5,146 bases of DNA from the NCBI GenBank assembly GCA_012962595.1, contig DTXE01000526.1, forward strand, positions 1-5,146, read 5' to 3'. The stretch comes from Syntrophaceae bacterium (GTDB lineage: Bacteria; Desulfobacterota; DTXE01). Under the pieces are notes generated by a model. It made no database searches. It saw only the letters and a list, made by a program, of their open reading frames with translations, and was not told where the DNA came from. Positions 1 to 5,146 of this stretch are shown piece by piece. Each line of letters starts with the position of its first letter. The stretch's first letter is position 1. A program made the translations under genes and the position numbers.

Positions 1-45
1 ATTTGGTATTTTGAATTTTAATCCCTGCCTATATTCCATTTTCAT
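1..45 (-). CDS. possible 5' end of a gene running off the left edge (partial)
   Basis: An ATG at 45 on the minus strand opens a frame of 15 codons with no stop, reading MKMEYRQGLKFKIPN, and leaves the window at position 1. A second in-frame ATG lies at 39. The start sits 30 bp downstream of the glycosyltransferase stop on the same strand, a spacing that would suit the next gene of an operon. I see no convincing Shine-Dalgarno sequence before either ATG, and 15 codons are too few to recognise a family, so this may be chance. The rest of 1-75 shows no terminator. Confidence 0.25.
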   Translation of the reverse strand, partial: MKMEYRQGLKFKIPN

Positions 46-75
46 ATTTGTTTGTGACTGAAGGTCATGAATGTT

Positions 76-1338
76 TCATAACAATTTCAGTTTTTTAAGA
101 TTATCTTTCTTCTGGAACCATATTTGGATGAGATATTCTTTCTGGTCTTCGAAGGCCTGAGCCTGTTTTTCTACCAGTTGCTCGGCCTCTTGAGAATTCA
201 TATCCCACGATTCCCTGATAAAGGATGCTACCCGCCCGTGGTAAAGAGGGGTCATTAAATCTAGCAATTTTCTACGATTCAAAGGCCAGTAATGAAAAGT
301 AGCTGCCAGCTCGTATAGGATTTTGACCCAGGTCTCAAGAGGAAGATTGAATCTCTTGTTGCTTGCCCTAAAGGCTTCTTTAACCGCCTTATATGAAGCA
401 GGATCTAATACATCTTTCCAAAAGGCACCAAATTGTTTAAACCCCATCTTGAATTTGTATACTAGATTATCTATATCTATATTGATAGGCTCAGGTTCCA
501 TGAATTTATCAAATCCAAAGGTTTGCACAGATACACTACCCTTGACTTTGGTCCAATATTCCTCATTTTCCTCCATTAAGGAGAAAAGAGTCCAAATGAC
601 CTGGCGGAACATAGGAGCTAGATGGTCGGCCGGATCTTTGGCGTCATGAATCTTTACCCCCAAGTTTGCCTGACAGATCTTAAACTGGTGAGTGATGGCT
701 TGGGTGGTCATCCAGACATCAATCCCAAACCGAGCTACATCAGTTTCCCATACCGGCTGTGAGATGTAAAAGGCCACTACTTCTTTGGAAAAGGCAAAGT
801 CTCCCCCGATGGGCTGGCGGATTCTTTTACCATATAGGGCTCTAGTCAAGTTGTAGACTATATTGTTAGTGATGGTTCCATCATATTTATGCCTGGAATA
901 AATAGGGGCTACAAAGTGATAACCCTTTTCCAGAATAGGTTCAATAAGGTATTTAATCCAGTCTGAGGTAATACTCCGAATATCTGAGTCTACAATAGCA
1001 CAGGCCCTTACCTCTAACCTTGCTGCTGCCTCCAAAATGGATCGAACGGCACTTCCTTTGCCAGCAGGTCCTCGATAAATAGAAACTATCTTTTCCTGCC
1101 ATGGTTTTATCTCAAATTCCTTAGCCACTTCTCGGGTGTCATCGGTAGATCCCCCGTCTGCTATAAGAATAATGTTCTTTGTGGATTTGAAGTGCTTATT
1201 TAAGCCGTGGGTAACCATCTGGATGACGTGGGCAATGGTTTTCTCGTTGTTATAGCAGGGAATCCCCACCAAAATGTCACCCCTTTCGATTTCTTCAATC
1301 CTCTTTGATGTGTAGGCCCTTAATGCTGATTTATACAT
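76..1338 (-). CDS. GT-A glycosyltransferase, probable glucosylglycerate/mannosylglycerate synthase-like (GT78/GT81-like)
   Basis: This 420-aa protein is a probable cytoplasmic, nucleotide-sugar-dependent transferase. Residues 22-122 form a family-2-like GT-A nucleotide-binding half: IPCYNNEKTI (26-35), DGGSTDDT (61-68), a GPAGKGSAVR loop (90-99, K94) and the metal-binding DxD as VDSDIRS (D117, D119). Next come QPIGGD (175-180), FGIDVW (204-209) and LGVKIHD with H231. From memory, the order DxD, QPxGG, GID, then His matches Rhodothermus mannosylglycerate synthase (GT78), where the His is a metal ligand, and the related glucosyl-3-phosphoglycerate synthases (GT81). The helical C-terminal part (about 240-420) resembles the GT78 length (about 400 aa) more than shorter GpgS proteins. 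No signal peptide or membrane helix is seen. The ATG at 1338 has GGAG 8 nt upstream. The divergent glycerate kinase supports a glycerate-type acceptor. Donor (GDP- or UDP-glucose, GDP-mannose) and acceptor (glycerate or 3-phosphoglycerate) cannot be read from the sequence. Confidence 0.85.
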   Translation of the reverse strand: MYKSALRAYTSKRIEEIERGDILVGIPCYNNEKTIAHVIQMVTHGLNKHFKSTKNIILIADGGSTDDTREVAKEFEIKPWQEKIVSIYRGPAGKGSAVRSILEAAARLEVRACAIVDSDIRSITSDWIKYLIEPILEKGYHFVAPIYSRHKYDGTITNNIVYNLTRALYGKRIRQPIGGDFAFSKEVVAFYISQPVWETDVARFGIDVWMTTQAITHQFKICQANLGVKIHDAKDPADHLAPMFRQVIWTLFSLMEENEEYWTKVKGSVSVQTFGFDKFMEPEPINIDIDNLVYKFKMGFKQFGAFWKDVLDPASYKAVKEAFRASNKRFNLPLETWVKILYELAATFHYWPLNRRKLLDLMTPLYHGRVASFIRESWDMNSQEAEQLVEKQAQAFEDQKEYLIQIWFQKKDNLKKLKLL

Positions 1339-1346
1339 CGCTTATA

Positions 1347-1350
1347 CTCC
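1347..1350 (-). promoter_or_regulatory. ribosome binding site of the glycosyltransferase
   Basis: Reads GGAG on the minus strand, 8 nt before the ATG at 1338. It supports this start, since no other start with a comparable site lies upstream. Confidence 0.7.
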
Positions 1351-1365
1351 AAAAAAATTGATTTA

Positions 1366-1395
1366 ACTTTAAGGATAAAATGAACCTGTTGTCAA
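1366..1395 (-). promoter_or_regulatory. sigma70-type promoter of the glycosyltransferase
   Basis: On the minus strand a perfect -35 box TTGACA (1390-1395) is followed by an 18-bp spacer and a -10 box TAAAGT (1366-1371), which keeps the key second A and final T of TATAAT. Transcription would begin near 1359, giving a leader of about 20 nt that contains the GGAG site. The -35 is strong and the -10 only fair. Confidence 0.6.
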
Positions 1396-1419
1396 GGAAT
1401 AGGCGAAAAGGATTTTTTT

Positions 1420-1427
1420 AGAGCTCT
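1420..1427. promoter_or_regulatory. short palindrome between the divergent promoters (possible operator)
   Basis: AGAGCTCT is a perfect 8-bp palindrome lying between the two -35 boxes (1395 and 1441), next to a short TCTC...GAGA inverted repeat at about 1424-1434. Its position would let one regulator act on both genes. Eight bases is short enough to occur by chance, so this is only a candidate. Confidence 0.25.
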
Positions 1428-1440
1428 CTAGGAGAAAATG

Positions 1441-1469
1441 TTGACCAATCTTTCTGGGTAAAATATGAT
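1441..1469 (+). promoter_or_regulatory. sigma70-type promoter of the glycerate kinase
   Basis: TTGACC (1441-1446), a 17-bp spacer and TATGAT (1464-1469) form a near-consensus promoter, with five of six matches in each box and the optimal spacing. Transcription should begin around 1475-1477, only some 14 nt before the ATG at 1490. This rules out the upstream in-frame TTG at 1469, which begins at the last base of the -10 box. Confidence 0.75.
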
Positions 1470-1475
1470 TGGATT

Positions 1476-1480
1476 TAAGG
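1476..1480 (+). promoter_or_regulatory. ribosome binding site that decides the glycerate kinase start
   Basis: TAAGG lies 9 nt before the ATG at 1490. It sits at the very start of the predicted transcript, so the mRNA leader is little more than the ribosome binding site. It favours ATG 1490 over TTG 1469. Confidence 0.6.
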
Positions 1481-1489
1481 TTACTGAAA

Positions 1490-2842
1490 ATGAAGGTATA
1501 CTCTGGGAGTGAATTAGTCTCACTGGCCAAAGATATATTCATGTGTGCTGTAAAAGCAGTAGACCCCTATCACCTGATCCACAAAAATCTCTTTATGGAA
1601 GGGAATTTTCTTGTGGTCGGTGGCGAAATTGGGTCGAGAAAGACATTTGATCTCTCTGAGTACCAGAAAATTTTTGTTATTGGTGCTGGAAAGGCTACTG
1701 CATCCATGGCTAAGGCCTGTGAGGAGATCCTCGGTGATCGAATTTACAAGGGCATTGTGGTGGTCAAATACGGATATAAAGAACCTCTATCCTCTATAAA
1801 AATAATAGAAGCTGGTCATCCTGTGCCAGATGCATCTGGCTTAGCAGGTGCTCAAAAAATCAGGGAGCTCCTTAAGGATTGTGGACAGAGCGATCTGGTC
1901 ATTTCTTTAATCTCTGGAGGAGGCTCTGCTTTACTTCCCATGCCTCCCTCGGAGATATCATTGGCAGAGAAACAAACCCTTACACAATTGCTCCTTGAGT
2001 GTGGGGCAACTATTAAAGAGGTAAATGCAGTCCGTAAACACATATCTCAGACCAAAGGGGGACGTTTGGCTCAGTTGATGTATCCAGCTACTTTAGTAAA
2101 TCTAGTTCTATCTGATGTGGTAGGAGATGACCTGGATGTCATAGCTTCAGGTCCATTTGTGCCTGATACTTCAACCTTCCATGATGTGTGGGACATCTTT
2201 TTAAAATACCACCTATTAGATAGGATATCCCAAAGCATCAAGGATTATATTCAAAAGGGGGTTGAGGGTGTAGTGGATGAGACCCCTAAAGCAGAAAGCC
2301 AAGTTTTTGAAAAGGTGCACAATGTAATTATCGGTAATAACCTTACAGCATTGATAGCAGCAAGCCAGCGGGCCAAGTTGCTGGGGTTTAATGTCATGAT
2401 CTTGTCATCAGCTATTGAAGGGGAAGCCAGAGAGGTAGCAAAGATTCATGCAGCCATTGCTAAAGAAGTCATTACTTCTGGTAACCCTATACCTCCTCCT
2501 GCATGTATCATTTCTGGAGGAGAAACTACCGTTACTGTGAAAGGCACAGGGTTAGGAGGTCGAAATCTTGAATTCTGTTTGGCGGTATCTTTAGAAATAG
2601 CAGATTTAATGAATGTTGTTGTTCTGAGTGCTGGAACCGATGGCACCGATGGTCCTACTGATGCGGCTGGTGCCATAGTGGACACTACTACTTATTATAG
2701 AGCCGTAAAGCAAGGACTTAATCCCCTAGCCTATCTGAAGAATAATGATTCCTACCATTTCCTTGAAAAAGTGGGAGACCTATTAATCACTGGCCCTACC
2801 AACACAAATGTAATGGATGTTCGATTAATTCTTACTGCTTAA
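1490..2842 (+). CDS. glycerate 2-kinase, MOFRL (GckA/GLYCTK) family
   Basis: This 450-aa cytoplasmic kinase should phosphorylate D-glycerate with ATP; family members mostly give 2-phosphoglycerate, which feeds into lower glycolysis. The N-terminal DUF4147-type domain carries FVIGAGKATASMA (about 62-74, with K68), AGHPVPDASG (108-117), ISGGGSALLP (141-150), NAVRKHISQTKGGRL (179-193, with K184 and K189) and LSDVVGDDLDVIASGP (207-222). The C-terminal MOFRL domain carries ISGGETTVT (341-349), GLGGRNLEF (354-362), AGTDGTDGPTDAAGA (381-395) and GDLLITGPTNTNVMD (429-443). All conserved blocks are present and the length is normal, so the gene looks intact. I chose the ATG at 1490 because TAAGG precedes it and the promoter -10 box overlaps the alternative TTG at 1469. 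It is divergent from the glycosyltransferase and convergent with the DUF819 gene, so it is probably transcribed alone. Hydroxypyruvate reductase is a frequent misannotation of this family. Confidence 0.95.
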   Translation: MKVYSGSELVSLAKDIFMCAVKAVDPYHLIHKNLFMEGNFLVVGGEIGSRKTFDLSEYQKIFVIGAGKATASMAKACEEILGDRIYKGIVVVKYGYKEPLSSIKIIEAGHPVPDASGLAGAQKIRELLKDCGQSDLVISLISGGGSALLPMPPSEISLAEKQTLTQLLLECGATIKEVNAVRKHISQTKGGRLAQLMYPATLVNLVLSDVVGDDLDVIASGPFVPDTSTFHDVWDIFLKYHLLDRISQSIKDYIQKGVEGVVDETPKAESQVFEKVHNVIIGNNLTALIAASQRAKLLGFNVMILSSAIEGEAREVAKIHAAIAKEVITSGNPIPPPACIISGGETTVTVKGTGLGGRNLEFCLAVSLEIADLMNVVVLSAGTDGTDGPTDAAGAIVDTTTYYRAVKQGLNPLAYLKNNDSYHFLEKVGDLLITGPTNTNVMDVRLILTA

Positions 2843-2852
2843 GGCGATCTTT

Positions 2853-3974
2853 TTAGATACTGGAAAATAAATAGGCTACCCCAAATCCCAAGTAATTCCC
2901 AATACCATACCCTAGGATACCGGCCATTATTCCAGGCAGGATCAGATAATCCCACTTTTTTGAGGATGCCAGAGCCATTGCTGTGCTGGGGCCGCCGATA
3001 CATGCTTGTGAGGCCACACAGAGAACATCCAAATCTAGGTGAAGCATTTTCCCAAAGCCGAAAATAATGACTCCATGGATTCCCACAATCAGAAGGGTAA
3101 AAATGAAGATTATGGGGCCTACTCTAATTATCTTAATGAGATCAGACATAGCCCCTAAGGTGGCAAAGAAAAACAGAAGTACAAATACCCCTAAGTCAAA
3201 GCTATTGAGCTTTGGCCGGAGCATCCTTATTTGACCCCCAATTATGGCAAAGGTAGTTACCCATAGTATAGAGGGTATTGACCTTATATATCTTGATATT
3301 AGCTCTGAGGTTACAAATATCCCCAACGAAATACTCAACAATTTTGCCAGCTCTATAAGATCAAAATGGACCCACCCAGAGGGGGCGGTTTTATGGTTTA
3401 ACTTACCCACTCTTTTCTCACTTTTTTGTGTCAGAAATAAACGGCCCAGGCAACCAGGGATAAGAATGGTGGCTACTATCCAAAGGGCAGTGGTCACGTT
3501 ATCCGAGGCAATACTTGCTGAGAAGAGATGTGGCGACATGTTAAGTCCCTTCCCCACGGCCACAGCGTTCATGCTCCCACCGGTATAGGTTCCTATTAAC
3601 TGTCCTGCTAGCTTCCATGTCTCCTGGCCTATACTTCTATAAACCAAAAAGTATCCCATAATGGCACCTATTACTGTGCCAAAACACCCCAGGGTAAATG
3701 CCAATAGCATCTGTTTCCCTGCCACCCTTATGTGGGCAAAATTTAGGTTGATTAACAGGAAGACAACCGCTAAGGGGACAATATAGCGAAAAACTGCATC
3801 ATAGAGGGTAGATGATGTGGGTATAATGCCAAAATTAGAAAACAAGGAGGCAAAAATGATTACCAGCAGGGTAGGTCCTACCTTGGTAAAGAGATACCAC
3901 TTCTTTTCAAGCCAGAGAGAAAGAAAAACCAATATGCTAATGATACATAGCAATCCCAAAGAGTTTTGAATCAT
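2853..3974 (-). CDS. DUF819 family integral membrane protein (putative transporter)
   Basis: This 373-aa, very hydrophobic protein has about ten membrane segments by eye, for example 6-22, 33-47, 63-78, 88-112, 152-173, 205-228, 236-247, 260-276, 286-308 and 343-370. The first half holds GTYTGGSMNAVAV (128-140) and the second half SQACIGGPSTAMALA (322-336). These Gly/Ser/Asn-rich blocks fall at similar places in two pseudo-repeats, as expected for broken crossing helices of the CPA/AT-type transporter fold to which I believe DUF819 belongs. The C-terminal block PGIMAGILGYGIGNYLG (347-363) is also typical. A charged cytoplasmic-looking loop lies near 183-203. The substrate is unknown. The gene starts 7 bp after the phosphatase stop, so the two are almost certainly cotranscribed. 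No Shine-Dalgarno precedes the ATG at 3974 and a stop codon lies just upstream in frame, so translation is probably coupled to the phosphatase gene. Confidence 0.88.
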   Translation of the reverse strand: MIQNSLGLLCIISILVFLSLWLEKKWYLFTKVGPTLLVIIFASLFSNFGIIPTSSTLYDAVFRYIVPLAVVFLLINLNFAHIRVAGKQMLLAFTLGCFGTVIGAIMGYFLVYRSIGQETWKLAGQLIGTYTGGSMNAVAVGKGLNMSPHLFSASIASDNVTTALWIVATILIPGCLGRLFLTQKSEKRVGKLNHKTAPSGWVHFDLIELAKLLSISLGIFVTSELISRYIRSIPSILWVTTFAIIGGQIRMLRPKLNSFDLGVFVLLFFFATLGAMSDLIKIIRVGPIIFIFTLLIVGIHGVIIFGFGKMLHLDLDVLCVASQACIGGPSTAMALASSKKWDYLILPGIMAGILGYGIGNYLGFGVAYLFSSI

Positions 3975-3981
3975 GGGGTTT

Positions 3982-4776
3982 TTAATCTAAACTATCTTGA
4001 AATACCTCCTTCACCACCTTTAGGACTTCATCATGAATAAACTTATTCCCTGCTACCACATTTCCGGTCCAGATATGCCGATGACCACCGCCAAAGTCAG
4101 TTATTAAGCCGCCAGCCTCTTCAATTAGCACGCTTCCTGCTGCAATATCCCAGGGGCTTAGACCAATTTCCCAGAAGCCATCGCAGCGACCACAGGCTAA
4201 ATGGGCAAAATCCAAAGCTGCAGAACCTGCCCGTCTAATACCACTCACCCTGTGAAAAAGGGAGGCAAAGGCCTTTAGATAAATATCTAAATACTCCTTT
4301 ACACGAAATGGAAAACCCGTGGCAAGCAGACTGTCCTTTAATTCAGAGATGTGAGAAACATGGATAGCCTTTCCATTAAGAAAGGCACCCCCTCCTTTTT
4401 TAGCATAGAAGAGTTCATCTCGTAGGGGATCATAAATTACTCCCAGGATAATCTCTTGTTTAAACTCTAAAGCAATGGATACGGCAAAAGCGGGATAGCC
4501 ATGAATGTAATTAGTGGTACCGTCCAATGGGTCGATGATCCACCGATATTGCCCCCTTACAGACTCCTTAGCAGATTCCTCGGAAAAGATGGCATGCTCT
4601 GGAAAGCGCTGTTTTATGGTGTTGATTATTAGTCTCTCAGACTCCAAGTCAATCTCGGTTACAAAATCAAACTTCCTCTTTCGCTCGACATCTCTGCTAG
4701 TAATTTTTCCTAGATTATCAATTAGTAATTTGCCTGCTAACCTAGCAGCCTTAATAGCAGTGTCTTTCATTCCCAC
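3982..4776 (-). CDS. suhB: inositol-monophosphatase-family phosphatase (SuhB/IMPase/FBPase-like)
   Basis: This 264-aa cytoplasmic, Mg2+-dependent phosphatase has the full lithium-sensitive phosphatase signature. FVTEIDLESE (38-47) is followed by FSEES (64-68, ligand E67), the metal-site block IDPLDGTTNYIHG (81-93; D82, D85, T87), RRAGSAALDFAHLACGRCDGFWE (181-203) and SPWDIAAGSVLIEEAGG (207-223, ligand D210). The length matches E. coli SuhB (267 aa). Family members hydrolyse myo-inositol-1-phosphate, fructose-1,6-bisphosphate or other sugar phosphates; the sequence does not settle which. The GTG at 4776 has AAAGG 5 nt upstream and is taken as the start; an ATG two codons later (4770) is a close alternative whose Shine-Dalgarno spacing is longer. 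It is the first gene of a two-gene operon with the DUF819 membrane protein. A role in the neighbouring glycerate chemistry, such as removing a phosphate from a phosphorylated solute precursor, is possible but unproven. Confidence 0.93.
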   Translation of the reverse strand: MGMKDTAIKAARLAGKLLIDNLGKITSRDVERKRKFDFVTEIDLESERLIINTIKQRFPEHAIFSEESAKESVRGQYRWIIDPLDGTTNYIHGYPAFAVSIALEFKQEIILGVIYDPLRDELFYAKKGGGAFLNGKAIHVSHISELKDSLLATGFPFRVKEYLDIYLKAFASLFHRVSGIRRAGSAALDFAHLACGRCDGFWEIGLSPWDIAAGSVLIEEAGGLITDFGGGHRHIWTGNVVAGNKFIHDEVLKVVKEVFQDSLD

Positions 4777-4826
4777 AGAGACCTTTTTATCTATTAAACT
4801 ATGGAGGTTGAGTATTCAAAGATGAC

Positions 4827-4854
4827 ATTATACATGCTTAAAAGCTTAAAGCAA
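4827..4854 (-). promoter_or_regulatory. sigma70-type promoter of the phosphatase-DUF819 operon
   Basis: On the minus strand a perfect TATAAT (4827-4832) is preceded by a 16-bp spacer and a weak -35 box TTGCTT (4849-4854). Transcription would begin near 4820, giving a leader of about 44 nt before the GTG at 4776. The spacer contains a direct repeat of GCTTAAA (plus-strand 4836-4842 and 4844-4850), centred on the palindrome AAGCTT. Confidence 0.6.
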
Positions 4855-4866
4855 ATAAAAACAGGT

Positions 4867-4879
4867 TTCCCTGAGGGAA
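4867..4879. promoter_or_regulatory. 13-bp palindrome, candidate operator or small hairpin
   Basis: TTCCCTGAGGGAA is a perfect inverted repeat with 6-bp arms around the central G at 4873. It lies about 53 bp upstream of the predicted operon transcription start and about 64 bp before the small ORF on the other strand. It is not followed by a T-run on either strand, so it is not an intrinsic terminator. The symmetry fits binding by a dimeric regulator; no known consensus is recognised. Confidence 0.35.
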
Positions 4880-4929
4880 TATGGTACGGTGGGCGTTTAT
4901 GTAAAAAATGGTGTTAAAAAGTTAGAATC

Positions 4930-4934
4930 AGGAG
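4930..4934 (+). promoter_or_regulatory. ribosome binding site of the small ORF
   Basis: AGGAG lies 8 nt before the ATG at 4943, within the longer purine run AGGAGAGG. This is the best Shine-Dalgarno site in the window. It is the main reason to believe the small ORF is translated and to prefer ATG 4943 over the upstream GTG at 4889. Confidence 0.6.
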
Positions 4935-4942
4935 AGGTAACG

Positions 4943-5140
4943 ATGAAAAAATCTCCATATTATAGTAGTGGACTTTTTACTTTTAGTATTTCAACACTTT
5001 TTTGTATGTACTCAGCAGGTTATTATTCAACCTTTAAAGAACATGTAGAAGTATGGTCAGATTATTTAGCTGGCAACACGAATCTTTCTGAGTTTGAGCG
5101 CCAACGGAATGGGATGGCTGCTTTGATAATCTGTAGCTGA
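4943..5140 (+). CDS. small hypothetical protein, 65 aa, possible single membrane segment
   Basis: I do not recognise a family. The protein begins MKKSPYYSSGLF. A largely apolar, aromatic stretch at about residues 9-29 (SGLFTFSISTLFCMYSAGYY) could be one membrane helix or an uncleaved signal anchor. A hydrophilic part with charged residues follows (about 30-56: FKEHVEVWSDY..., NLSEFERQRNG). The cysteine at residue 20 is not in a proper lipobox, as T-L-F precedes it. The frame is more AT-rich than its neighbours. No clear promoter is seen upstream. The stop falls 6 bases before the window end, so a longer gene broken by a frameshift cannot be excluded, although the other two frames also reach stops near 5125-5140. 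Reality rests chiefly on the strong ribosome binding site at 4930-4934. Confidence 0.5.
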   Translation: MKKSPYYSSGLFTFSISTLFCMYSAGYYSTFKEHVEVWSDYLAGNTNLSEFERQRNGMAALIICS

Positions 5141-5146
5141 AAGTCC

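Noticed and set aside
67..79. Inverted repeat ATGAA-TGT-TTCAT at the end of the glycosyltransferase, considered as a terminator
   Set aside because: The stem is 5 bp, AT-rich and has no T-run after it on the minus strand.
323..649. 108-codon plus-strand open frame opposite the glycosyltransferase
   Set aside because: It lies wholly antisense to a gene with clear motifs, and its translation shows no domain or plausible composition; it is a shadow frame.
1465..1512. 15-codon leader-like ORF starting at ATG 1465, overlapping the kinase start
   Set aside because: Its ATG lies inside the -10 box, so it would not be in the predicted transcript.
2847..2858. ATCT-TTTT-AGAT considered as a bidirectional terminator
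   Set aside because: A 4-bp AT-rich stem is too weak to support the call.
3244..3588. 114-codon plus-strand open frame opposite the DUF819 gene
   Set aside because: Antisense to a well-supported membrane protein gene; the frame is open as a by-product of hydrophobic codons on the other strand.
4514..4825. 103-codon plus-strand open frame opposite the phosphatase N-terminus
   Set aside because: It overlaps the phosphatase catalytic motif coding region in antisense and has no family resemblance.
1..5146. CRISPR arrays, tRNA/rRNA genes, IS ends, phage or toxin-antitoxin genes
   Set aside because: No repeated spacer pattern, cloverleaf, transposase or paired small-ORF signature was seen on either strand by eye.

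Overview
The window is a compact, moderately AT-rich stretch of a bacterial chromosome. It has Shine-Dalgarno sites, sigma70-type -35/-10 boxes and short intergenic gaps. No phage, IS, tRNA, rRNA or CRISPR signal is visible. The gene content (a glycerate-ester type glycosyltransferase, a MOFRL glycerate kinase, a DUF819 membrane protein and an inositol-monophosphatase-family enzyme) would fit an anaerobic or thermophilic bacterium, for example a deltaproteobacterial-type sulfate reducer. That placement is a weak guess from gene content only, not a taxonomic call.

Layout: (1) A possible start of a gene runs off the left edge on the minus strand (1-45). (2) A minus-strand GT-A glycosyltransferase (76-1338) resembles mannosylglycerate/glucosylglycerate synthases (GT78/GT81-like). 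(3) A 151-bp divergent intergenic region carries a good promoter in each direction. (4) A plus-strand glycerate 2-kinase (1490-2842) converges, with a 10-bp gap, on (5) a minus-strand two-gene operon: an inositol-monophosphatase-family phosphatase (3982-4776) followed after 7 bp by a DUF819 integral membrane protein (2853-3974). (6) A divergent control region (4777-4942) holds a perfect TATAAT box for the operon and a 13-bp palindrome. (7) A small plus-strand ORF (4943-5140) has a very good ribosome binding site and no recognisable family.

How they may work together (inference): the kinase consumes D-glycerate, giving 2-phosphoglycerate. The glycosyltransferase would use D-glycerate, or 3-phosphoglycerate, as acceptor to make a glycosylglycerate compatible solute. 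The two genes are transcribed back to back from one control region, so the locus looks like a glycerate branch point: solute synthesis on one arm, return to glycolysis on the other. The phosphatase and the DUF819 permease next door could supply dephosphorylation and transport, but nothing in the sequence proves they belong to the same pathway. The glycerate branch point is the best candidate for an interesting system here. The individual enzymes belong to known families; the combination is what deserves checking.
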